64,000 nucleotides of DNA from Parvibaculum lavamentivorans DS-1. GTDB taxonomy: Bacteria; Pseudomonadota; Alphaproteobacteria; Parvibaculales; Parvibaculaceae. The notes below the pieces were generated by a model. The model was given only the letters and a program-made list of their open reading frames with translations, was not told the DNA's origin and searched no databases. Within the stretch, counting starts at the first letter, position 1. Each line of letters begins with the position of its first letter. This document shows, piece by piece, positions 33,540 through 43,794 of this stretch. Made by a program: the position numbers and the translations under genes. Where the stretch lies: positions 62,001-126,000 of the forward strand of contig NC_009719.1 of the NCBI RefSeq assembly GCF_000017565.1, given 5' to 3'.

Positions 33540-34799
33540 TCAACGGAACTGAAAGAGTTCATGGCGGATGCAGGCGGGATCGAGGCCATTCTCCCTGGCC
33601 AGCCCGCGCACGCTCTCCAGCAGTCCCGCAGGACCGCAGAGGGCGATGTCGGGCGTGCCCGGCGCCGTATCCCGGACGATCTCGCCGAATCTGTCGATGA
33701 AGTCGCGTGACCCGGGACCGCCGGAAACGGGAACGAATTCGATGCCGCGTTCTTCGGCCATCTTCCGCAACACATCGATGTCGGGAAATACACGGCCGGG
33801 CGTGAAGAAGTAGAAGAGCGATACGTTTGCGAAGCCGCCTTTCTGCTCATCCCGCATCCAGGCAATGAACGGCGATATGCCGACGCCGCCGCCGATCCAG
33901 ATCTCGCGGCGGCAATCGGGCTTGCGTTCGAAGCGCCCGTAAGGCGCATAGACATCGGCCTCCATGCCCGGCTCGACATCGGCGATCAGTTTCGCCGTGT
34001 AATCACCGAGTGCGCGGATCACGAAGGTGATCCTGCCGTCCGGTGCCGGAGCGGCGGCGATCGTGAAGGGATGGGGCTCGCGCAGGCCGTCCACCTTCAT
34101 GCGCAGGAACCCGAAATGGCCCGCATGAAAATCGATGCCGCGCTTTACCGGCTCGAACTCGATCTCGGCGGCCGAGGGTCCGCGCAGAACCTTCACAACG
34201 CGGTAGTCGGCGTGGCGGGCGAGAAACGGATAGAGCAGCAGCTTGTAGGCGGCGGCGGCAATGCCGAGTGCGGAAAGGCCGGCCAGCCACAGCCCGGCCG
34301 GGCTGACGAGATCCAGGGGCGATTTGATGCTCAGCCAATGGACGATCACGATCAGGAAGAGCGGCCCCGACAGGCGATGCCACCAGCGCCATGTGCTGTA
34401 GGGAATGTTCCGGTTGAGCGCGAGAATGACGATGCTCATCAGCGCGACGAAGCTCGCCTGCCGCGCGAGGCGGGTCCAGCCCTGCGGCAATGCCATGATG
34501 CTTTCGGCCGCCCATGAGGGATCGCCGGCCTTGAAGAGAAAATGCACCGAGGCGAGCGCCAGCGCGTAGACGGCGAGCCATTTGTGAGCGGCGTAAACGC
34601 GGTCCAGCCCGCCAAGGGCGGTCTCGGGCCAGCCCCAGCGGCCGGCAAGGATGGCGGCCGCCGCCATGAGCGAGAGCGCGGCAACGCCGCATGCGAGGCT
34701 GAGCGCCGCGGTGCTGAGCCACGTGCCTGCGGGAATTTCGATCATGGTGAGGCCGAAACTCACGGCGGTGATCGTCAGGACGATCTGCCAAGGCTTCAT
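33540..34799 (-). CDS. membrane ferric-reductase-like flavoprotein oxidoreductase
   Basis: 419 residues. Six transmembrane helices (about 5-200) with histidines suited to heme binding (YAAHKWLAV, SVHFLFK, WRWWHRLSG, VIVHWLS), then a cytoplasmic ferredoxin-NADP-reductase-like part: FAD motif HPFTIAAAP, NAD(P) motif WIGGGVGISPFIAWM and C-terminal DIALCGPAGLLESV. This is the plan of ferric reductase/NADPH-oxidase-like proteins, which pass electrons from NAD(P)H through FAD and heme across the membrane. The acceptor is unknown. The gene is transcribed toward the aldehyde dehydrogenase. Confidence 0.88.
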   Translation of the reverse strand: MKPWQIVLTITAVSFGLTMIEIPAGTWLSTAALSLACGVAALSLMAAAAILAGRWGWPETALGGLDRVYAAHKWLAVYALALASVHFLFKAGDPSWAAESIMALPQGWTRLARQASFVALMSIVILALNRNIPYSTWRWWHRLSGPLFLIVIVHWLSIKSPLDLVSPAGLWLAGLSALGIAAAAYKLLLYPFLARHADYRVVKVLRGPSAAEIEFEPVKRGIDFHAGHFGFLRMKVDGLREPHPFTIAAAPAPDGRITFVIRALGDYTAKLIADVEPGMEADVYAPYGRFERKPDCRREIWIGGGVGISPFIAWMRDEQKGGFANVSLFYFFTPGRVFPDIDVLRKMAEERGIEFVPVSGGPGSRDFIDRFGEIVRDTAPGTPDIALCGPAGLLESVRGLARENGLDPACIRHELFQFR

Positions 34800-34882
34800 C
34801 GGGTGGGTAGCCGGTTGGACGCGTGAGCGGGAAAACGCAGCATGCCTTGAGGATAGGCTTTTCGCGGGGCGCGCTCAACCGT

Positions 34883-35236
34883 TCATGCGTCGGGCCGCGT
34901 CCAGATCCAGCTGCCGCCGATCAGCGCCGCCGCCATCGGCGCGAGCGACCAGGGCAGCGGCGCGAGGAGAAGCGCGAGGACGATGCTCACCGCGAAGGCG
35001 GCGAGTGCCGCCTGCTTGCCCTTGCGCGAAATCGCGCCCCGCTCCCGCCACGCGCGGATGTGGCTGCCGAATGTCCGGTGCTCGACAAGCCACCGCTCCA
35101 GCCGCTCATTGCTGCGCGCGAAACAGAACGCCGCGAGAATGATGAAGGGCACCGTCGGCAGCAGCGGCAGAAGCACGCCGAGCCCGCCCAGTCCGAGCGC
35201 GACGAAACCGGCGATGAGGTAGAAAATTTTCGGCAA
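34883..35236 (-). CDS. YbaN-family (DUF454) inner-membrane protein
   Basis: 117 residues. GFVALGLGGLGVLLPLLPTVPF is the DUF454/YbaN signature (G-x-LG-LLP-LPT-PF). It is followed by FCFARSNERLERWLVEH, GPHI-like FGSHIRAWRERGAI and two C-terminal membrane helices. Family members are small inner-membrane proteins of unknown role. It sits in the same direction as the ferric-reductase-like gene, 83 bases upstream. Confidence 0.88.
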   Translation of the reverse strand: MPKIFYLIAGFVALGLGGLGVLLPLLPTVPFIILAAFCFARSNERLERWLVEHRTFGSHIRAWRERGAISRKGKQAALAAFAVSIVLALLLAPLPWSLAPMAAALIGGSWIWTRPDA

Positions 35237-35369
35237 CCGGGGCTCCAGCGGAAAATCGGTCGGCGCGCAGGCCGATATTTATCCCCACAACAGGATCCCA
35301 TAATAGGACAAAGGCTGGCGCCGGACGATGGCCGTCTCGCCGTGGGTTCCATTCGGGGATAAACCGCCG

Positions 35370-36974
<1,605 letters not shown>

Positions 36975-36979
36975 TTATG

Positions 36980-38665
36980 TCAGACGAACGCCACGACCAG
37001 CGGGCCAAGCAGCGTCAGGAAAACATTTGCGAGGGCATAGGTGATGGCGAAGGGCGCGGTGGGGACGGAGTTGCCGGCCTTGTCCAGGATTTCGCCGAAT
37101 GCTGGATTGGCGCTCCGCGATCCAGACAGCGCGCCTGCGAACACCGCTACGTTTTCGTAACGCAGAACATAACGGCCTACGATCATCGTGATGAGGAGCG
37201 GCAGGACGGTGACGACCACCCCGATCAGGAAGATCGAAAGCCCGCTTTCCATGACCGTCTGCACCGCTTGCTGCCCCGACTGCAGCCCGACCACGCCGAC
37301 GAAGCCGGCAAGGCCGAGGTCACGCAGCAAGGTGGACGCAGCCGTCGGCATGTTGCCCATTGTCATATGCCGGCTGCGGTACCAGCCGAAGATCAGGCCG
37401 GCGAGAAGCGCGCCGCCACCGGCTCCGAGCGTAAGCGGTGTGGAGCCGATGCGCAGGACCAGCAGGCCGATCAACAGTCCAGCGACCAGCCCGAGCCCGT
37501 GGAAGACGAAATCTGTCTTGTCGCTGGGAATGATGGCGGGTCCGACCTCGCCCACCAGCCGTTGCAGGTCTTCCTGGACGCCATGGATAGTAACGATGTC
37601 GCCCGCCCGGATCATGGTGTCGTTCTTCAGGTCCAGCTTCGTCCCGCCGCGCGTCACGGCCAGCACATAGATGCCGTGGCGCAGGCTGCTGTTTTCGGCA
37701 ATGATTTGCCCGACGGACCGGCCGACGAAATTCTTGCCGGTGATTACGATATCGCGTGTCGTCATGACCAGTTCCATGCCTTCCGTCCCCGGCGATTCCG
37801 GGCCTAGCCTGTCGTCCAGGCCGACGATGCCGGACCGGCGGCCGACAACAAGGACGAAGTCGCCCGTCTCCAGCTTGAGATCTGGTTCGATGCCGATGAT
37901 CTTTCCCTTGCGCTTGACGCGTTCGATGGTGATGGGGCCGTTGGTGGCGGCGCTCTCGATTGCCGATACGGTTTGGCCTGACGCCTTCTGGATGCGATAG
38001 ACGCGGCCGAAAAGTTCGGGCAAAGCCGGCGCTTCCCCCGCGCCGTAAATGCGCGCGCCCTTCAGCATTTCAGCTTCGGCTTTCACGGCATCGTCGCGAA
38101 TACCTCGTCCCATGAACCAGGGAAGAATGTTGACGCAGATGATAATCGCGCCGAAAGAACCGAAAATGTAGGTCACGGCATAGCCGATCGCGACGTTGGC
38201 CTGGAGCCGCTGCGCTTCGTCCGCGGCAAGGCCAAGTTTCTCGATCGCCGCGCCGGCAGTGCCGATGATCGCCGACTGGGTGAGACCGCCAGCGGCGATG
38301 CCGGCCGCAATGCCCTTGTCCAGCTCGAAGAGCTTGGCGAGCACGATCACCGTTGCCAATCCGCTAATCGCCAGAACCGCCGCCATGACGATCTCGCGGA
38401 TCGAGTGTCTGCCGAGAGAACGGAAGAACTGAGGGCCGCTCTCGAAGCCGACGGCATAGATGAATAGAGCAAAGAGAACGGCCTTGATGCCGTCGTCGAT
38501 ATGCACCCCGAACTGGCTGATCGCCACAGCGGCCAGCAACGTTCCGGCCACGCCGCCGAGCTGGAACTTGCCGAACTGGAATTTTCCAATCCAGTAGCCC
38601 AGGGCCAATGCGAGAAACAATGCGATCTCGGGAGAATGCCGGAATATGTCACCGACGAAAGCCAT
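36980..38665 (-). CDS. aspT: aspartate:alanine antiporter AspT
   Basis: 561 residues, AAE transporter family. N- and C-terminal membrane halves flank a cytoplasmic region (about 200-370) with two TrkA-C-like domains (KGKIIGIEPDLKLETGDFVLVVGR; LKNDTMIRAGDIVTIHGVQEDLQRLVGE). GGLTQSAIIGTAGAAI and GALSGSRSANPAFGEI are the repeat motifs of the family. It exchanges external aspartate for internal alanine. Decarboxylation by AsdA consumes a proton inside, so the cycle builds proton-motive force. AAGGAGGAG precedes the ATG. Confidence 0.93.
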   Translation of the reverse strand: MAFVGDIFRHSPEIALFLALALGYWIGKFQFGKFQLGGVAGTLLAAVAISQFGVHIDDGIKAVLFALFIYAVGFESGPQFFRSLGRHSIREIVMAAVLAISGLATVIVLAKLFELDKGIAAGIAAGGLTQSAIIGTAGAAIEKLGLAADEAQRLQANVAIGYAVTYIFGSFGAIIICVNILPWFMGRGIRDDAVKAEAEMLKGARIYGAGEAPALPELFGRVYRIQKASGQTVSAIESAATNGPITIERVKRKGKIIGIEPDLKLETGDFVLVVGRRSGIVGLDDRLGPESPGTEGMELVMTTRDIVITGKNFVGRSVGQIIAENSSLRHGIYVLAVTRGGTKLDLKNDTMIRAGDIVTIHGVQEDLQRLVGEVGPAIIPSDKTDFVFHGLGLVAGLLIGLLVLRIGSTPLTLGAGGGALLAGLIFGWYRSRHMTMGNMPTAASTLLRDLGLAGFVGVVGLQSGQQAVQTVMESGLSIFLIGVVVTVLPLLITMIVGRYVLRYENVAVFAGALSGSRSANPAFGEILDKAGNSVPTAPFAITYALANVFLTLLGPLVVAFV

Positions 38666-39246
38666 GCGCTCCTCCTTGCGTTCTAACCCCCGCGGCTAAA
38701 CGATCGGAGCGCCGACCTGCCGCTCGAACGGCAGGACTATTGTATGGCTATATGCGGAATACGGGCGTCAATCGGTCTGCCTTGCAGGTACGCTTCAGAA
38801 CAGCGTGACACATGCGCACCGGTTGTCGATAGCGTAAAGTGAGCTAAACTCGTCTGGTGAGACAGTGACGGCTCGATTGAACCGTTTCACGTGATCGGTC
38901 ATGAAGGCGGCGCGGCGAGTGATTGACTTCACTGCGGTGCGGGGGACCTGTGTCGCATCCTGCGCGAGGGCTCTCCGGGAGACGGCGTCAAACGTCCGCA
39001 TGGGCCTCCGGCATGGATTTCGAGACCGGCCTATTCCCGGCACGGATGGAACGCGGTCCTCCTCTGCCATGCCAAGGCGTACCGTACCCCGGCGGCTATA
39101 CGTACTATGGAGGGCAATCGGCGGAAGTTGGTGCACCGGGGAAGGTGAGGATACGTACTGGACTATTTGCCTGCAAATGTCGCGCGATTAGCGCGGAACG
39201 GCTCTCTGGCCTGTCCGCGGGCGGATCAGGCGGTAGAGCCGTTTTC
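38666..39246. other. intergenic region: aspT upstream and CRISPR leader side
   Basis: About 580 bases. A hairpin CCTGCCG (38716-38722) / CGGCAGG (38729-38735) lies 50 bases before aspT and may be regulatory. No frame between 38800 and 39246 looks like a real protein. The last 100 bases or so abut the first CRISPR repeat and should contain the leader, given the array polarity. TGGTGCACC at 39129-39137 matches the 3' end of the tRNA-Arg at 50793. Confidence 0.5.
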
Positions 39247-42200
39247 GCTGCGGATTGCGGCCGTCTCTCGATTTGCTACTCTCGGCGCAGTTCAGCATCC
39301 CCGCCAGCTTCGGCTGCGGATTGCGGCCGTCTCTCGATTTGCTACTCTAGGCAGACACGTTCACTCAAAAGAGATTACGCTGCGGATTGCGGCCGTCTCT
39401 CGATTTGCTACTCTCAGAAGAGGCGGCGGGAATACGTTCGGCCCGCTGCGGATTGCGGCCGTCTCTCGATTTGCTACTCTCGCCCAGCGTTCGTCTGTCT
39501 CTTGATCGGGGCTGCGGATTGCGGCCGTCTCTCGATTTGCTACTCTGAAGCCCGGTGACGATCCCCAAGCCACCTCGCTGCGGATTGCGGCCGTCTCTCG
39601 ATTTGCTACTCTAATATCGAGTTTGGAGAGATCGACAAAGCCGCTGCGGATTGCGGCCGTCTCTCGATTTGCTACTCTTCAGCACCTGCAGCAGCAACTT
39701 CGCCTCATGCTGCGGATTGCGGCCGTCTCTCGATTTGCTACTCTGAAGCCCGGTGACGATCCCCAAGCCACCTCGCTGCGGATTGCGGCCGTCTCTCGAT
39801 TTGCTACTCTAATATCGAGTTTGGAGAGATCGACAAAGCCGCTGCGGATTGCGGCCGTCTCTCGATTTGCTACTCTTCAGCACCTGCAGCAGCAACTTCG
39901 CCTCATGCTGCGGATTGCGGCCGTCTCTCGATTTGCTACTCTCTTGCACGACCGGCATGTGAGCGCGCACCCGCTGCGGATTGCGGCCGTCTCTCGATTT
40001 GCTACTCTCGCCGTAATGCGAGGCCCAATCGTGGACCGGCTGCGGATTGCGGCCGTCTCTCGATTTGCTACTCTTTAGCTTCGTCTGCGGAAAGCCCCGC
40101 CGCTGCTGCGGATTGCGGCCGTCTCTCGATTTGCTACTCTTGCGGCCAATACCGAGAAGCATTCCGGCTCGCTGCGGATTGCGGCCGTCTCTCGATTTGC
40201 TACTCTTCCGCCCACGGCTCCTATCACGGCTCTCTGGCTGCGGATTGCGGCCGTCTCTCGATTTGCTACTCTTAGCGCGGAAAACGATGGATCGGCGGCA
40301 CTGCTGCGGATTGCGGCCGTCTCTCGATTTGCTACTCTCCGCGAGGACGTGGCCGCCTATGCCGCGGCGCTGCGGATTGCGGCCGTCTCTCGATTTGCTA
40401 CTCTTTCACCCTCTCCGCACAGAACAACACCCTGGCTGCGGATTGCGGCCGTCTCTCGATTTGCTACTCTGCGGCTCGCAGACCAAGCGAACGGCGTTCC
40501 GCTGCGGATTGCGGCCGTCTCTCGATTTGCTACTCTAGGCGCGGCGATGGAAGCTTTCGTGTCGTCGCTGCGGATTGCGGCCGTCTCTCGATTTGCTACT
40601 CTGGTGCGCGACAGATAGCCGATATCGCGGCCGCTGCGGATTGCGGCCGTCTCTCGATTTGCTACTCTCTTGAGGATGTTCTGAAGCCGGAATACTGGGC
40701 TGCGGATTGCGGCCGTCTCTCGATTTGCTACTCTCGCCCTAGAGGCTTTGACCGCGATACAGGGGCTGCGGATTGCGGCCGTCTCTCGATTTGCTACTCT
40801 CGTGAACAAGCAGAGGGCTTCGGCTTTCTCGCTGCGGATTGCGGCCGTCTCTCGATTTGCTACTCTCCGCTTCCGTATCGCTTCAATCTCTTCGGCGCTG
40901 CGGATTGCGGCCGTCTCTCGATTTGCTACTCTGAGCGCCACGGTCTGCCCCTCCGCGACAAGGCTGCGGATTGCGGCCGTCTCTCGATTTGCTACTCTGC
41001 GTCACCTCGCGCATCCCCGCGAGCCCTCGCTGCGGATTGCGGCCGTCTCTCGATTTGCTACTCTTGAGCGTGAGTGTCGCTCTTGTACTCGCGGCGCTGC
41101 GGATTGCGGCCGTCTCTCGATTTGCTACTCTCCAGCGTTTGAACGCTTGCGACGGATGACGGCTGCGGATTGCGGCCGTCTCTCGATTTGCTACTCTCCC
41201 GCTCCGCACGTTGGCGGACGTAACCGCGCTGCGGATTGCGGCCGTCTCTCGATTTGCTACTCTGCGCACACTCGCGCATGCCCTGATGCGGCAGCTGCGG
41301 ATTGCGGCCGTCTCTCGATTTGCTACTCTCGAGCTTGAAGAAACCCTCGGCGAGGCAGGGCTGCGGATTGCGGCCGTCTCTCGATTTGCTACTCTCCTAC
41401 CTCGGTGTGTCGGATAACCCGACACGCTGCGGATTGCGGCCGTCTCTCGATTTGCTACTCTCTTCCTGAAGGATCAGTAATTACTTGTAAGGCTGCGGAT
41501 TGCGGCCGTCTCTCGATTTGCTACTCTGCTGGTTGCGGAGATTGCATCGGAGCAGGCGCTGCGGATTGCGGCCGTCTCTCGATTTGCTACTCTGTCCCTC
41601 AAGCGAGACATAGCGGCTGGTACGCTGCGGATTGCGGCCGTCTCTCGATTTGCTACTCTCGACTCAACATTGCCTGCTCACTCTTTATGGCTGCGGATTG
41701 CGGCCGTCTCTCGATTTGCTACTCTCGGCCACCATGCCGCCATCGCCCTGGTGCCGCTGCGGATTGCGGCCGTCTCTCGATTTGCTACTCTGGTCACTTG
41801 CGACATTGACCACCTAGACGCGCTGCGGATTGCGGCCGTCTCTCGATTTGCTACTCTTCTCTGCATCCTTGAGGATCATCGCCTCATGCTGCGGATTGCG
41901 GCCGTCTCTCGATTTGCTACTCTCGGACGCCCGGATGGCGAGCAGCGTGTCGCGCTGCGGATTGCGGCCGTCTCTCGATTTGCTACTCTAGCCCCGAGCC
42001 ACGCCTGCCGCCATGCGCTGCTGCGGATTGCGGCCGTCTCTCGATTTGCTACTCTGGTGCAGGTCGCGCTCCACCTTGCCGCCATGCTGCGGATTGCGGC
42101 CGTCTCTCGATTTGCTACTCTACGCCGACTATAGAGGCGCTCGTGAAGCGCGCTGCGGATTGCGGCCGTCTCTCGATTTGCTACTCTCGTCGAGGTTTCG

Positions 42201-42452
42201 GAAGCCGATTACGCCGCGCTGCGGATTGCGGCCGTCTCTCGATTTGCTACTCTGTAGCAATGGGTGAGACACGCAATCTCAACTGCTGCGGATTGCGGCC
42301 GTCTCTCGATTTGCTACTCTGCGCCTCGCTCGCAATGATGTCCGCATAATGCTGCGGATTGCGGCCGTCTCTCGATTTGCTACTCTTGACGCCGTTGCGG
42401 TAGGTCAGCACCTCGCGCTGCGGATTGCGGCCGTCTCTCGATTTGCTGCCCT
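39247..42452 (+). CRISPR. type II-C CRISPR array, 49 repeats and 48 spacers
   Basis: Repeats are 36 bases, beginning GCTGCGGATTGCGG and ending ATTTGCTACTCT. They start at 39247 and recur every 66 bases. Spacers are 30 bases, except spacers 28 and 46, which are 31 (before repeats at 41096 and 42285). All repeats checked are identical but the last (42417-42452), whose end reads TGCCCT instead of TACTCT. The tracrRNA anti-repeat at 46957-46979 pairs with the plus-strand form, so crRNAs read rightward, toward cas2 and against the cas operon. The degenerate last repeat marks the old (trailer) end at the cas side. Spacers 5-7 and 8-10 are identical triplets. Spacer targets cannot be told without a search. 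Confidence 0.98.
39547..39906 (+). repeat. tandem duplication of three spacer-repeat units in the array
   Basis: Spacers at 39547, 39613 and 39679 recur exactly at 39745, 39811 and 39877 (begin GAAGCCCGGTGACGAT, AATATCGAGTTTGGAG and TCAGCACCTGCAGCAG). With their repeats they form a perfect 198-bp tandem duplication. Confidence 0.97.
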
Positions 42453-42497
42453 TCCGGCAAGCCATTGAAATGGCACACGCTTTCGCCCTTCCATGCT

Positions 42498-42854
42498 TCA
42501 AAAAAGCTGAAGCTGGGAGGGTGATTGTGTTGTTGGTTGCCGCTTTTTCCCGACATAGACCTTGATCCTTCCGAATTGGTTGTCGGTAATCGTCAGGAAT
42601 CTGACCTCACCTTGAGCGGGCACAACAGCACCCATTCGCTTCACATGAACTTCCGCATTCTCGATTGAAGCGCAATGCCGCGAGTAGACCGAATACTGCA
42701 TCATGGTGAAGCCGTCTTCCAGCAAGTCCTTCCGGAAGCGCGCATAGGCTTTGCGGGCCTTCGGTGTATCGGTTGGAAGATCGAACATGGCGATAACCCA
42801 CATTGAGCGCCACCCCCAAGGCAATTGAGGAATAGGGCGCGAATGGGCCATCAT
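42498..42854 (-). CDS. cas2: CRISPR-associated endoribonuclease-fold protein Cas2
   Basis: 118 residues. After a short N-terminal extension (PIPQLPWGWRS) comes WVIAMFDLPTDTPKARKAYARFRK, the first strand with the conserved aspartate, then YSVYSRHCASIENAEVH and LTITDNQFGRIKVYVGK, as in Cas2 of type II systems. Cas2 dimers bridge two Cas1 dimers in the spacer-integration complex. The start overlaps the cas1 stop (42851-42854). The stop is 45 bases from the last CRISPR repeat, so the operon and the array converge. Confidence 0.95.
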   Translation of the reverse strand: MMAHSRPIPQLPWGWRSMWVIAMFDLPTDTPKARKAYARFRKDLLEDGFTMMQYSVYSRHCASIENAEVHVKRMGAVVPAQGEVRFLTITDNQFGRIKVYVGKKRQPTTQSPSQLQLF

Positions 42855-43786
42855 CCCTCTCCATCATTGTCGAGAAGATCGGGCGCAAGCGGCATGCCTT
42901 CGGGCAATGCCAGTGCCGCTTCACCTCCCGTCAACGCGCGGCACAGCGAAGCGGCGCTTGCGTGAAGTGCAAGCAAGAGCGGCATTCGCCTGCCCCCAAC
43001 AAGAACAGTCTCATTGAAAATGGAAAGCAGCGCCGCCCGCGTGTCACGATCATCGAGGCTTGGCGCCTCTTCGCCCATTTGATTGGCAAGCAATCGGACC
43101 CGCCAATCCACATAGGGCCGGTAAGGCTCCAGAAGATCGTCGGCAAGGCAAAACGGATTCGCGCGGTTTCGATGGAATACGCCAAGTGACGGAATTAACC
43201 CGGCCGCAACAGTCGCGCGTGCCGTCGCGGCGCGGACAACTGCATAACCATAATTCAGCAAGGCATTGACGCCTTCCAGATCGCGGTCTCGCCGAAAATC
43301 TTTTCCGAACAGGCGGGGCCAATAACGTTGTGCGGCTTGCGCCTCCAGATTGTCGGGATCGCCGGAGCGGACGCGCCGCGCCATTGGAAGAAGGCCGCCA
43401 TGCTCGCCTGTGAAATGAGCAAGAACTATGCCCTGTTGCGCAATCTTGCTTCGGATCAATGCCTGCCAAGCGCGCTTTTTCGTCGGTTCGCTCGCTTCCA
43501 CCTGCGCCCGGTGCCGCTCCGTTTGTATATGGTGCGCATCAAGCGGGAGCATCATTCCGGCGGGCAGGTGGTCCCGCCCTGTCACCATGACAGTTGCACC
43601 GGCTTCAAGCAGTTCGATAAAAACCGCTTGCGTATATGTCGCCCTCAAGTCGTCGACAATGACGACGCCCAGATCCTCAATCGGCAGCGTTGCCTTCGGA
43701 AGATCGGGTCGCTCGATTACCAGCTGCTTGTTGGCAACGGAAAGGCGCGTCCCCGGCGTTGCGAACTCGACGGTTTTACGGATCAT
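42851..43786 (-). CDS. cas1: CRISPR integrase Cas1
   Basis: 311 residues, type II-C Cas1. N-terminal beta domain (TLPIEDLGVVIVDDLRATYTQ), then the helical catalytic domain with metal ligands Glu148 (NLEAQAAQRYWP), His205 (VFHRNRANPFCLADD) and an acidic residue in LADDLLEPYRPYVD (about 216-220). It inserts new spacers with Cas2. It starts 8 bases after the cas9 stop in the same operon. No csn2 or cas4 follows, defining subtype II-C. Confidence 0.96.
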   Translation of the reverse strand: MIRKTVEFATPGTRLSVANKQLVIERPDLPKATLPIEDLGVVIVDDLRATYTQAVFIELLEAGATVMVTGRDHLPAGMMLPLDAHHIQTERHRAQVEASEPTKKRAWQALIRSKIAQQGIVLAHFTGEHGGLLPMARRVRSGDPDNLEAQAAQRYWPRLFGKDFRRDRDLEGVNALLNYGYAVVRAATARATVAAGLIPSLGVFHRNRANPFCLADDLLEPYRPYVDWRVRLLANQMGEEAPSLDDRDTRAALLSIFNETVLVGGRRMPLLLALHASAASLCRALTGGEAALALPEGMPLAPDLLDNDGEG

Positions 43787-43794
43787 CGCAACTC

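Noticed and set aside
38923-39240. Possible coding frame between aspT and the CRISPR array
   Set aside because: The frame runs into the repeats, has no ribosome site, and the peptide shows no domain.
39247-42452. Many open frames with repeated LRIAAVSRFATL or ADCGRLSICYS peptides
   Set aside because: They are translations of the CRISPR repeats, whose 66-base period keeps frames open. They are not proteins.
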